Below are positions 36,844-45,925 of a stretch of 64,000 nt of DNA, piece after piece. The position numbers and the translations under genes were made by a program. How positions within the stretch are numbered: the stretch's first letter is position 1; the number at the start of each line of letters is the position of its first letter. The stretch comes from Nematocida parisii ERTm1 (taxonomy: Eukaryota; Microsporidia). The stretch lies in the NCBI RefSeq assembly GCF_000250985.1, contig NW_013524646.1, forward strand, positions 836,158-900,157, read 5' to 3'. Under the pieces are notes generated by a model, which ran no database searches, was not told where the DNA came from, and saw only the letters and a program-made list of their open reading frames with translations.

Positions 36844-38301
36844 CTATCTTTTAGATTTTAAAATGGTCTTTTCTATTCTAGACATAATAAACTCTCTATG
36901 CGTGGTGATCTTGTTCATTAGTCGAGCAGTCGTGAAGGGCCTAAGCTCTTTCTCTGCTATTTCTGTGGATGCCTTTGCCTGTATGTTTCTAAGAATTGCC
37001 ATATCTGCTGCAGTAACAAAAGAAAGCGCGCGCCCCTTTTGCTGGATTCTTCCTGTTCTTCCTATTCTGTGGATGTAGTCTGTGTAGTAATTTGGTAGGT
37101 CATAATTTATAACACAGCCAACATCCTTTACATCCAGCCCTCTTGAAAGCACATCAGTTGTCAAGAGAACTCGCGCTAGGCCTGACCTAAATCTAAAAAA
37201 GGAGGTGTGCCGTGTTTTGTTGTCTGTGCACCTGCTCAGACCCACTGCATTTATTCCGAGCTCCTGCAGCACCTCTGAAAGAATTGCACAGTTGTCTGCT
37301 CGGTTCATAAATACAATGACCTTTGAGTCTTTGTACTCTTCAAGTAGAAGAGTTGCCAGATGCGCATCTTTAGACTGCCGGTGAACAAGAGCATATTCCT
37401 GCGTAATGGTTTTAGGTATTGGGCTCTGCCGCGTGTCAACAGTCCTGATGTCCCGTGCAAGAATAAGCTTCCATAATTCTGGACATATAGTTTTTTCAAC
37501 TATTTCGTCTTCACTCATGGATACTCCAGGATGAGCTTCTTTTTCTTTCTTCTCTCCATTAACACATGCGTCTTTTTGTGAGTCTTTCTCTAAAACTACT
37601 GCACCCTCGGTATTTACATTGTTTTCTTTCTCCTGCCGGCCTTCTTTCTCACTGCATAGCTGTTCATCTGCAGCAAACGCGCTTTCCGAGTCTTTCTGGT
37701 ACTGCCTGCCTTGCTCGTGCACTTTAATTGCTATTTTTGGCACTATGTCAGTTGCTGAGAATAGAAGCAGCTGTGCTTTTGGTGTTCGCTTTAAAAGCTC
37801 ACTAAGTATTGTATAAATGGCCGGTGACTGGTCGCTGTTTAGAAGAAGATCTGCCTCGTCCAATGCTATTTTCTTTATTCTCTTGAACACACTCACATTG
37901 TCTTCACTACAGAACATAGCAGCCAGCCGCCCTGGCGTGGCTATAACAATGTGCGGTTTCTTTTGAAGCCTTGCGGCCTGCTTGTGTACATCCATTCCCC
38001 CGTGTATTATTTCGCATGTTATTCCAAAATAGCTTCCCATGGTATCTACCTTCTCCTTTGTCTGAACAGCCAGCTCTCTAGTTGGTGTTAGTATAAGAGA
38101 GTGTACGCCATATGGGTCTTCTGCAAGTGACTCTATGAGGGGTATAACAAAGCACGCAGTTTTCCCCGTTCCCGTCTCTGAAAGGCCAATTATGTCTTTT
38201 TTCTCTGTGAAAGGCAGCAGCTTCTTCTGAATTGGTGTCTTTTCTTTAAAACCAATTCGCTTCAGTATGTCGTTTATTTCTTCCTGCACTGAGAATACCA
38301 T
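36844..38301 (-). CDS. DEAD-box RNA helicase, Dbp8/DDX49-like
   Basis: A 485-residue protein with the full DEAD-box motif set: GFKEKTPIQKKLLP (Q motif), SETGTGKT (I), PTREL (Ia), ATPGRL (Ib), LDEADLLL (II), SAT (III), LLTTDVLSRGLDVKDVG (V) and HRIGRTGR (VI). The sequence around motif I (SLAEDPYGVHSLILTPTREL) and the GGMD segment are typical for Dbp8/DDX49, a helicase of 18S rRNA processing. A charged insertion of about 80 residues (about 205-285) lies between the two RecA domains. The exact DEAD-box subfamily is less sure than the class. Confidence 0.85.
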   Translation of the reverse strand: MVFSVQEEINDILKRIGFKEKTPIQKKLLPFTEKKDIIGLSETGTGKTACFVIPLIESLAEDPYGVHSLILTPTRELAVQTKEKVDTMGSYFGITCEIIHGGMDVHKQAARLQKKPHIVIATPGRLAAMFCSEDNVSVFKRIKKIALDEADLLLNSDQSPAIYTILSELLKRTPKAQLLLFSATDIVPKIAIKVHEQGRQYQKDSESAFAADEQLCSEKEGRQEKENNVNTEGAVVLEKDSQKDACVNGEKKEKEAHPGVSMSEDEIVEKTICPELWKLILARDIRTVDTRQSPIPKTITQEYALVHRQSKDAHLATLLLEEYKDSKVIVFMNRADNCAILSEVLQELGINAVGLSRCTDNKTRHTSFFRFRSGLARVLLTTDVLSRGLDVKDVGCVINYDLPNYYTDYIHRIGRTGRIQQKGRALSFVTAADMAILRNIQAKASTEIAEKELRPFTTARLMNKITTHREFIMSRIEKTILKSKR

Positions 38302-39145
38302 TAAAAATTTTTAAATCATGATATAATTATATACAGAATGAAGTGCACTTGCCAAGAGCCGATTATATCTTGTATCTAAATTTTGGGCTATGCTACTGTC
38401 CTTTCTATTTGTTTAATTCTGCTTCTTGGTATAACCAGGAAAATATCAGAAGGTCTGGCTTAGTATGCTGTTTGTTCGGTATATAACCCGAAAATATAAA
38501 ACAGTGCCTAATATAACTTGAAGTTAAAATATAATAAAAATGAAAAGGTATAGCAATTTCGGAAAATAGCGCTAATGTTAGTATATGCTTTACAGTCTTT
38601 CTTACATACTGTCTAGATATATTCACTATATTTGGATGATCTGTGTGAATTCCGTGGTATATGGTTGCTGGTGTAGAGTTGTGTGTGCTTAATTGAGTAG
38701 GGTGTTTTATTCTCTTGTTTTTAGTGCTTTCTTATGATCTTTGTGTTTTTGTACTTCTATATAACCCGAATTTATTTTAATTTTATAAAGTCTTCATAAA
38801 TGAATATTTAATTAAATGCAAATCCTTTTTAAATATGCTATGTGTGAACAGTTTATATTTTTAAACCGCATGAAATAATTTATAAATTTAATAGATCATA
38901 GAAGCAGCCTTGGATACTAAAGAGTCAATTAAGCAGAGAACAGTTTGGTAGAAATAGAAAGAAATGAGATGGTGGGCAGAAAACGGTCAGTTACAATAAA
39001 CACGACATAAAATAAGATATTTGGGATATACAAACGTATATATTATACTTTATTATGAAAAATAGCTCTGGTTTAAGTTTGTTTAATATGTATCTGTTAA
39101 TAATGGGCCATAAAATTGTTTGTGAGTGCGCATAATAAGATCTAT
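38302..39145. other. upstream region with two TTTCGGG-type motifs
   Basis: About 840 bp. Motifs on the minus orientation at 38481-38494 (atataacccgaaaa) and about 38758-38771 (tatataacccgaatt). No other feature is recognised. Confidence 0.5.
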
Positions 39146-39811
39146 TTATAGGTGTGCCAGCTCTAAAATACTTCGAACGTCAGAGCAGAATCGAAGGCTA
39201 TCAAGAATAAGAGCACTTGACAGAAGATTTCGGTCTTTCATGCCGCCGATGAATCTTTCAATTGGAAGCGTGTTTGTATGGGGGCCAAATCTGTAGTCCA
39301 GTACAACTACACACGAAAGATCGGTTGACACTTTGTCCAGGTCTAGCAATAGTTGGCCCTCTGCATAGTCGCAGTCATTTCTATACAATCTCTTCTCAAA
39401 TATAGGCCCTCCTCTTTCTAAGTAGTCTGCCACACCATCAGCAAATTCCTTTTCCTTTGTTGTATACAGAATAATTGTGTACCACTCAGAGACCATCTGA
39501 AGAAAGTTCTCCAGCATGGGCCGAAACACCACAAAGTGTGAGCACACAGAATTGTTTATTTTATACTGCACTATGTGGTCTACCCTGTTCTTTGGTGGTG
39601 TGATTGAGGAGCAAAGAATAACTCCCTCAAGGCCTAGAACAAGATACTTCTTTTTTGAAAGATTTATCTCGTAGTTGTTCAGAAAGCTCCAAATGCTTAA
39701 AGACTTAATGTACCGGCGCACGCAGGGAACACTAACCAGAGCATCCCACTGAGTGCTTTTTTCCATGATCGGCTCATCTGAGTTATGTTGTTTTGAGCTT
39801 TTGGCTTTCAT
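39146..39811 (-). CDS. FCP1/NIF-fold protein (Nem1/SCP-like) lacking catalytic Asp
   Basis: From the ATG at 39811 the protein has 221 residues. It follows the FCP1-homology (HAD-like) domain: YLVLGLEGVILCSS, then FVVFRPMLENFLQMVSEWY, TIILYTTKEKEFADGVADYL, LYRNDCDYAEG with a Leu-Asp segment, VVVLDYRFG and a C-terminal helix DVRSIL. In active members the first strand reads LVLDLDETL; here both nucleophile-site Asp residues are replaced (GLEGV), and DN near the end is DY. The layout is closest to Nem1/CTDNEP1 or SCP phosphatases, but the region before it has no membrane segment. The in-frame ATG at 39853 would overlap the start of the p24 gene. Confidence 0.68.
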   Translation of the reverse strand: MKAKSSKQHNSDEPIMEKSTQWDALVSVPCVRRYIKSLSIWSFLNNYEINLSKKKYLVLGLEGVILCSSITPPKNRVDHIVQYKINNSVCSHFVVFRPMLENFLQMVSEWYTIILYTTKEKEFADGVADYLERGGPIFEKRLYRNDCDYAEGQLLLDLDKVSTDLSCVVVLDYRFGPHTNTLPIERFIGGMKDRNLLSSALILDSLRFCSDVRSILELAHL

Positions 39812-39836
39812 ATTCTTTAGATTTTTTAGTTTGAAA

Positions 39837-40448
39837 ATGAAATTCATAAACATTGTGCTTCTCTTTGCAGGACTTGTTCACTCTAGAATGTTTCTAAACA
39901 TCCGTGACATTTCTGTGCCTTTCTCAATCCAGAGGGGAGTGATAGACAACCAGATATGTAAGGGGCTTTTCAAGCTTATAACGCCAACTAAGGGAACAAT
40001 TAGTGCAACAATTTACTCAGAAGACATGAAAAGAGTGTTCACAAAGGACAACCTCAAACCCAACGAAGAAGTCCACTTCTCATTCAACACCACGACAGGG
40101 CAGACATACATCATAAAACTAGAGGAGATGGAGGAGGTTCCAGAGAAAAGCGTAAAAGTAGAGTATGAGTTTACATCGCAGTATAACACATTCAACAAAA
40201 ACATAGCAAAGTATGAAGTAATTGACCCAGCGCTGACAGAAATGACAAAGTTCGAGAAGCTTTTATACGAACTGTCTCTCCAGACCTCGTATAGACAACG
40301 AGAGACTGCAGCTTTCTCTGACAGTGTTAACGAGATTGTTGTTTCCATCCTTTGTATAAACTTGCTTATATTCATTGCGTTTGCTGGAATATTAGCATAT
40401 CAAACGATTTCCTTCAAAGACTTTTTAAAGAAGAAGAAGCTGATTTAA
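39837..40448 (+). CDS. p24/emp24 family cargo receptor
   Basis: From the ATG at 39837 the protein has 203 residues (MKFINIVLLFAGLVHS), with a signal peptide at 1-16. A GOLD-type beta domain (about 18-115) follows, including SVPFSIQRGV and a FNTTTGQTYIIKL strand, then a heptad coiled coil (about 130-170, EMTKFEKLLYELSLQ), a membrane helix at about 173-195 and the cytosolic tail KDFLKKKKLI. The tail ends KKLI, a COPI-binding dilysine signal. p24 proteins sort cargo between ER and Golgi. Only 25 bp separate its ATG from that of the divergent NIF-like gene. Confidence 0.85.
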   Translation: MKFINIVLLFAGLVHSRMFLNIRDISVPFSIQRGVIDNQICKGLFKLITPTKGTISATIYSEDMKRVFTKDNLKPNEEVHFSFNTTTGQTYIIKLEEMEEVPEKSVKVEYEFTSQYNTFNKNIAKYEVIDPALTEMTKFEKLLYELSLQTSYRQRETAAFSDSVNEIVVSILCINLLIFIAFAGILAYQTISFKDFLKKKKLI

Positions 40449-40677
40449 TAAAGGAAACTGTTTTTAGGATATTTAAGAATGTGTTGTTAATGCGCGTTTT
40501 CTACTTAATTCTTCTTTTCCATAAAAAACTTATAATATACCCCGAATAATTTGAAGTGCTTCGATATAAAGAGAAATAATTTTGAAGTTGTCTTAAGACG
40601 GCAAGGTAGATCTGGCAACAGGCAAACAAACAAAAACACTAAAATTGCGCCATTTGATCAAAAAGACACTAGTGTAC

Positions 40678-41862
40678 ATGTGTATTGTTTGTTTAATGGT
40701 GTGGTGTAGTGAAACTGGGAAGTATTTGAGCTTTAAAAAGGAGCGGGTTTGTTCGTTTTTTACCCGAAATAATATTGGAATATCTACACATGTGATTTTA
40801 AAAATAGAAATGAAGGGTGGGTCGTATAGCTCTGAGGAGATTTTGCATCTTAACTCCGAGCTAGAGCCAGAAAGTAATTGCAAGTACATTTTGACTAAGC
40901 CAGAGTATTCTCTTAAGATATACATAAATGCATATGCGCGAATGTTTCTTAAAACAGAAAAAAACAAAGTTGTTTTTCCAGTCTCTTCCGAGCTTTCAGT
41001 ATCCCTTGTGCTTAGCTCACTTGAGAACTACTTTCCTATATTCCCATACTTCGATGGATTTGCACTGTATCGGCATTTAAAGTTAGAAAACAGCACGTCT
41101 CTGCAGAAGGTAGAAATGCATAAAAAGGCAGCAGAGGTAGGGCCAGTTCTGCATCTTCAGCCAAGCAACCCATTTGGCATGTCTCGCCAATTCCCATCAG
41201 CATTCTCAAATGAGTTCTATCAGCTGAAAAATCTTAACAGCAGCACTGTATTTGCCAAAAAGTACATTGTAAGTATATACGGCCATTTTCTGTTTGCGTG
41301 CAAAAAAGGAACAGACGGATCACTTGGATATACCCTAGAGATTACAGAAGATCTTATATCCTACCCACAGATAGTAGGAAGTAAAGTGTTTGCAATTATA
41401 GAGCAGAATGGGACAAGATGGTCTCTGTTCAATAAAGACACAGATGCCGTGAGAACTCTTTTATACTATATTGAGCGCGCACCGCGGCACCTTCCCCGGG
41501 AGACAGAGACAATTGCAGAAACTGCAGAAAGCTGGGAGAAAAAGTGCGATAACGTGCGGGATATTGTGACCTACAACATTTCATCCTCTTCCCTTCCAAC
41601 AGCATCGGTTCTTTTTCCTAGAAGCATTCCAAAGCTTAAGGAGGAAATAAATAAAGAGCAGTCTGCAGAGTTCCTTATACGAAAGCTAGAGTCACATGTC
41701 CAAAGAAGCATATGGGACAATGTAAATATTGAATTTCTGGTCTATTTATTGAGCATGCAGGGCATATCACTTGCCTCTGAAATACATGAGGAAATTCGAG
41801 AGTACTCCCTTCACAGAAAGCGCATTTTGCAGAAAATCAAAGAAATAGAGGATTCTCTCTGA
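40678..41862 (+). CDS. probable secreted or lumenal protein, unknown
   Basis: The first ATG in the frame is at 40678 (394 residues, MCIVCLMVWCSETGK). The open frame continues upstream to a TTG at 40645, which would add basic residues (RHLIKKTLVY) in front of the hydrophobic stretch and make a more typical signal peptide; no ATG is available there. The body is of mixed strands and helices, with about six Cys and several N-glycosylation-type sequons (NST, NSS, NGT). The C-terminal 60 residues form a helical region (LESHVQRSIWDNVNIEFLV). No family is recognised and no C-terminal membrane helix is seen. Confidence 0.65.
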   Translation: MCIVCLMVWCSETGKYLSFKKERVCSFFTRNNIGISTHVILKIEMKGGSYSSEEILHLNSELEPESNCKYILTKPEYSLKIYINAYARMFLKTEKNKVVFPVSSELSVSLVLSSLENYFPIFPYFDGFALYRHLKLENSTSLQKVEMHKKAAEVGPVLHLQPSNPFGMSRQFPSAFSNEFYQLKNLNSSTVFAKKYIVSIYGHFLFACKKGTDGSLGYTLEITEDLISYPQIVGSKVFAIIEQNGTRWSLFNKDTDAVRTLLYYIERAPRHLPRETETIAETAESWEKKCDNVRDIVTYNISSSSLPTASVLFPRSIPKLKEEINKEQSAEFLIRKLESHVQRSIWDNVNIEFLVYLLSMQGISLASEIHEEIREYSLHRKRILQKIKEIEDSL

Positions 41863-41908
41863 TTAAGAGCACTCAACGTCTGATATAGGCCTTTTACAGG
41901 GAAATATA

Positions 41909-42559
41909 TTAGGGGGCACATGCGTGTATCGAATAGAACAGCTCCTTCATCTTTGCAGATGTTGTTTTGCTACTTCCTTCCGTATATGCTCTGTCTGCGA
42001 TTTCCTTTGTTACTCCGTCTCTTTTCAGTATAGGAAGAACGTGCTTGATGAAAAAGTTCATAAAGTATGTATTTGCATTTTTTGTAAGATAGTCTAGCAG
42101 GTACTCTGTTTCCGCAGTGGATAGAGATTCTTTGCTTCTGATAACTGCCTTCATGATTGGCCAGTCAAATTCTGCATCTGGTCCCTTGGTAATAAATTTA
42201 TCTATTTGTGCGTCTGTGTGTTTTATCTGTATCTCTATAAGCTTTATAACAAGATTGACAAACTTGGGCTTCAACCGAATATCAATCTGTCTCCACTCCT
42301 GCTTGATGCACTCCATTAGGCGTGCAAAAAACTCGTTTCTATCTGCTCTTTTTTCAATTGCAGTGAGAACAAAGTCTGCCCACTTTTCTTGCTTTTGTAT
42401 TTTTGGAAGCCCCCAGTAGTTTCTAAAAAGTGCTAGACACACCTGCTTAAACTCTGTTTCGCTGCTTATACTCGCACTCTCGATCACGGAAAGTGCCGAG
42501 GGATCAAACTCAAACTCTTCAGCTAATTCTATGCGTGCAACGGCTTCGGTCACTGACAT
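41909..42559 (-). CDS. Rrp1/Nop52-like rRNA processing protein
   Basis: A 216-residue all-helical protein. Residues about 38-120 resemble the Nop52 domain: FKQVCLALFRNYWGLPK, then KWADFVLTAIEKRADRNEFF, and LMECIKQEWRQIDIRLKPKF, which matches the conserved EWxxIDxxRxxKF element. The family works in late 60S pre-rRNA processing (27S cleavage in yeast). The rest is poorly conserved. It converges on the unknown gene 40678-41862, with 46 bp between stop codons. Confidence 0.72.
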   Translation of the reverse strand: MSVTEAVARIELAEEFEFDPSALSVIESASISSETEFKQVCLALFRNYWGLPKIQKQEKWADFVLTAIEKRADRNEFFARLMECIKQEWRQIDIRLKPKFVNLVIKLIEIQIKHTDAQIDKFITKGPDAEFDWPIMKAVIRSKESLSTAETEYLLDYLTKNANTYFMNFFIKHVLPILKRDGVTKEIADRAYTEGSSKTTSAKMKELFYSIHACAP

Positions 42560-43525
42560 TAAAAAATTGTAAATCTTTTCTCATATTATGCAGTAGTGCA
42601 AAAATGTAATTTAAATGTTTAATGTATAATCAGCTTGCTAATAAAGAAAGCTGCTAGAGCAGTGTATAGGAATGTGTTTAAATTAGACAAATCATATTTT
42701 GAAGCTGCATAATTAGAACAGATGAAATTTCAGGAGTAGCAGAAAATATAAAGACGAGTTTAAACAATAAATTTACTAGAGAATATACTGGCATAAACAG
42801 TATTAAATCGCAGAGAAAGAATGCATTCATAACTATATAGATATATTTTCATGGGCTAATGTGCGAATCTGAGAATTTTGCAGTGCGTGGCAAAGAAGAG
42901 CAGGTTTCTATTATTTTTGTGCATGAGCCGCTCGTGCAAGCGCCATGAATAGTTTAAATGAGTATGTATAAAATTGTTTAATTGTTCTATTAAGATATTT
43001 AATGTGAGCTTATGCCTTACATTTACTAAAGCTGTTATTCGCTGTATATTGTATATAACCCGAAATACAGTCTGAATATAATTATTTACATGCACCCTGA
43101 ATATAACCCAATGCACCTCTTTATTTACTTCAGTAAAACTATAGAATCAATAAGTGTATACAATTAATTGAAAATATTTAACTCTGAAGGGTTTACATTA
43201 AAATACAACTGCAAATACCAAAATCATAAGGAAATAAAAGAGATATAACAGTGTGTAGGGCGCACTTAGGAGGGATCTAAATTAATTTTAAATAAACAAA
43301 GATATATCCTTGTTTGATCTAAATCGGGCACTATTAAGTTTGTTTAAATATAAATACTTCCTTGCAATTTTAGGCAGGAGTTATGAATAAAGTATAAACA
43401 GTCATATTTGATATATGTAAAAATAGAAGCAGCTGTAGTTTAATCTGCTTTTATTTCTTTTACTTTAGTGTAGAAGTAATACGTTTAATAGAGCAGAAGC
43501 CACTGCAGATGGTGGAAAGCATTGT
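42560..43525. other. long spacer with TTTCGGG-type motif
   Basis: About 970 bp. The motif gtatataacccgaaat lies at 43051-43066, with a looser copy (aatataacccaatgc) near 43098. An 86-codon minus frame (42856-43116) crosses the motif and lacks coding character; I do not call it. Confidence 0.5.
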
Positions 43526-44509
43526 CTATGCGCTTCCTCGGCTGGTTATGTGCTGGTAAGATGCATCCACACCATTCTGCAGCAAAGGAAGTATATCCAC
43601 TATCTCTTTGTATTCCTTGTTTTTTAGTGCCCCAATAAAACCTGCAGCAAAGGAGTCTCCAGCGCCATTTGTAAAGGCATTGTGTGAGACCGGCTTGGGT
43701 GACACTCGTCTAAGAGGGCCGTTAGGAATTTTTCCAATAACATCCTCCGATCCATCGGTAATTGCATATGCAACATTGAGTGTGTCTAGCCACTCAATGA
43801 GAGACTCTTCATTGTCTGTTTTAGAAAGCTCATAATACTCTGACTTGTTTCCTATAATAAAGTCGGACAAGCGTATCATTTCGAGTATTTCGCTTCGGAA
43901 CAGACTTACCATCTCCTGTGAAGAGAGGTTAATAATTGCACAGAATCCAATTTTTTCCTTGTTAATGTGCACTGCCATGTAGTCTTTCACTATGTTAGGA
44001 AGAACAAACATAAAAGAAACAAAGTAAAATACAGTGTTTCCGTCTACTAGCCGCTCTATTTCTGCCTTTGCCTTGTCAGAATAGCATACCGAGCTGTCCT
44101 GCAGTGCAATGTTTGCCCGTTTGTCGTTGTTAATGAACACATATGCCCAGCTTGTGGAAAATTTGTCTCTTTTGTCGAGATATATGTTTACTTTGGTGTT
44201 CTGCATTTTCTCTTCTATTATCTCACCGTATGCATCGCACCCAATAATTCCGAAAAAGTAGCACTGCAGCCAGTTAGAAAGAATTTTCTGTGTGTTGAAC
44301 GTGGCACCCCCTGCTCTAAATGTGAACGAGTTGTTTTTGGTTTTTATGGATTTCATAACATAATCATGTATCGTATGGTGCTCTTTTTCTGAATAGCTTA
44401 CTATTGCATCTAAAGCCACTCCATTCTCCAAAAGAAAACTTTCTTCTATGTTCACAAATATATCAAGCATCGGCGGGTAAATCGCTATGCATCGCTTTAT
44501 TGTACGCAT
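43526..44509 (-). CDS. adenosine kinase-like PfkB family kinase
   Basis: A 327-residue protein of the ribokinase/PfkB fold that follows adenosine kinase: YPPMLDIFVNIEESFLLENG at the N-terminus, AGGATFNTQKILSNWL, YFFGIIGCDAYGEII, the INLSSQEMVSLFRSEIL block, IIGNKSEYYEL, and the catalytic TNGAGDSFAAGFIGAL with the catalytic Asp in GAGD. The usual upstream Asp of DTNGAGD is Phe here (AFTNGAGD). Adenosine kinase makes AMP from adenosine and ATP. This is a salvage step for an organism lacking purine synthesis, which fits an obligate parasite. Confidence 0.87.
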   Translation of the reverse strand: MRTIKRCIAIYPPMLDIFVNIEESFLLENGVALDAIVSYSEKEHHTIHDYVMKSIKTKNNSFTFRAGGATFNTQKILSNWLQCYFFGIIGCDAYGEIIEEKMQNTKVNIYLDKRDKFSTSWAYVFINNDKRANIALQDSSVCYSDKAKAEIERLVDGNTVFYFVSFMFVLPNIVKDYMAVHINKEKIGFCAIINLSSQEMVSLFRSEILEMIRLSDFIIGNKSEYYELSKTDNEESLIEWLDTLNVAYAITDGSEDVIGKIPNGPLRRVSPKPVSHNAFTNGAGDSFAAGFIGALKNKEYKEIVDILPLLQNGVDASYQHITSRGSA

Positions 44510-45151
44510 AGGAGTTAAAAAAATATTTGCATGTAAATACGCGTGTTTTTAGAAAAAATTGTCTATAATCAGCCAGACTTACATTAAAAAAGTGCATATA
44601 AAGCTGTGAATGCTAATATAATGCAAAATATGTCCAGTATTTCCTTTGAAACTCACGTGAAGGCACTTATTTTCGGGATATTTTAATACAGCCCAAAGTT
44701 TAGATAATTGGGCATGTTGTCTCGTATATCCAAATAAAAAGGAGATTTTCTTTTATACGGGTTTAAGTAATATAGCTTAATTTTATAAGCTAAAAGTGTG
44801 TTTTGTATTTAAGGAAAATGTTGTTAGTTTTGGCAAAAAAGTTCCACTAACTAAAAAATTAACTTGGTGGGGCGTAATTTAATTTTCTCAAGTATTTTTA
44901 GATTATTCTAGTTGGCATAAAATACTGTAAAAATTCATCCCTAGTTATATATTTAGTCGCATATTTATGTGTAATTAAAGAAAACACGCCATGAGTTAAT
45001 AGATATCGTAAATATAGAGAATATAAAAGTTGATGCATGCATTGTGTTACCTCAATTCCGATTTTAAACAGTCTGAATTATATAAAAAAACAATAAATAT
45101 TATTTAGACTCTAAATTGAATACTTTTGCTTTATTCTAGAAGCATATCAAG
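44510..45151. other. spacer with one TTTCGGG motif
   Basis: About 640 bp of AT-rich DNA. The motif tttcgggata lies at 44671-44680. No gene recognised. Confidence 0.45.
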
Positions 45152-45337
45152 TTATTCACAGCAGTTGCAATCTTTAGAGCGGGACTTTCGGCTAGAATCC
45201 TCATTGCATCTGCCAATTGCAGGGTCTTCGGAGTTTTTGCAACAACAGCTACCACAGCAGCATCCTGCTTTTACTTGGTGAATGTTGAAAACAGCTAAGA
45301 ATGCAATTGTTAATACTAATACTTTTGTGAACTTCAT
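45152..45337 (-). CDS. tiny secreted Cys-rich peptide (61 residues)
   Basis: The first 24 residues are a textbook signal peptide (MKFTKVLVLTIAFLAVFN then IHQVKA). The mature part of about 37 residues begins GCCCGSCCCKN and contains ten Cys, including CCC and CC clusters, plus a basic Arg/Lys/Ser stretch and CNCCE at the end. I recognise no family. The Cys density could mean multiple disulfides or metal binding. It stands alone, with long spacers on both sides, and is a candidate exported peptide or spore-wall component (inference). Confidence 0.7.
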   Translation of the reverse strand: MKFTKVLVLTIAFLAVFNIHQVKAGCCCGSCCCKNSEDPAIGRCNEDSSRKSRSKDCNCCE

Positions 45338-45925
45338 TATATTTGCCTAGAATCGCACTGTATTTATATTTAAGTTGGTGATTTATTTAGCCAATGAGAA
45401 CTTTTTACCCTTTTGATTTCTATAAACAACCAATTATTTTAAAGGGGGTATACATCAATACTCCTGTCTATCTCATAATTTCTGAAATATTACAGCATAA
45501 AGGGAAATTTTATTTAAGATCATATCACCACTAAGCGCACTTTAGACAGTACATCTAACTAATGAGTAGTAGATATTTAGAATAAATAATCTGCCATGAA
45601 ATTATGCGCAGTATAATGCCCTAAAATAAATTGCATATCCAAAAAATAAATATAAATTTGCTAATAGGGCGAGAACTGAAATATCTTAAAATACTTTATA
45701 TGTTTATCTTCCTTGTTGTATTCTCTGTTTAAGGTGCACATGCCAAAATAAAACAGATATAACTGAATGTGCAAAAATGCATGTTTTAGAGAAGCAGTTG
45801 TGTAGTTATGCGTAAGAAAACAAAATATTATAAAATTAATTTCATTTCAGAAGTCAAAGGAGTATATTATGCCTATTTATTAATTGTTATCCTAATTAGA
45901 AGTATGATTTTCTTATTACACACAA
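45338..45925. other. spacer, nothing recognised
   Basis: About 590 bp, AT-rich. I see no ORF with coding character, no RNA gene and no repeat. Confidence 0.45.

Noticed and set aside
42856-43116. 86-codon minus frame in a long spacer
   Set aside because: No coding character; includes a copy of the intergenic TTTCGGG motif; no signal peptide or domain.
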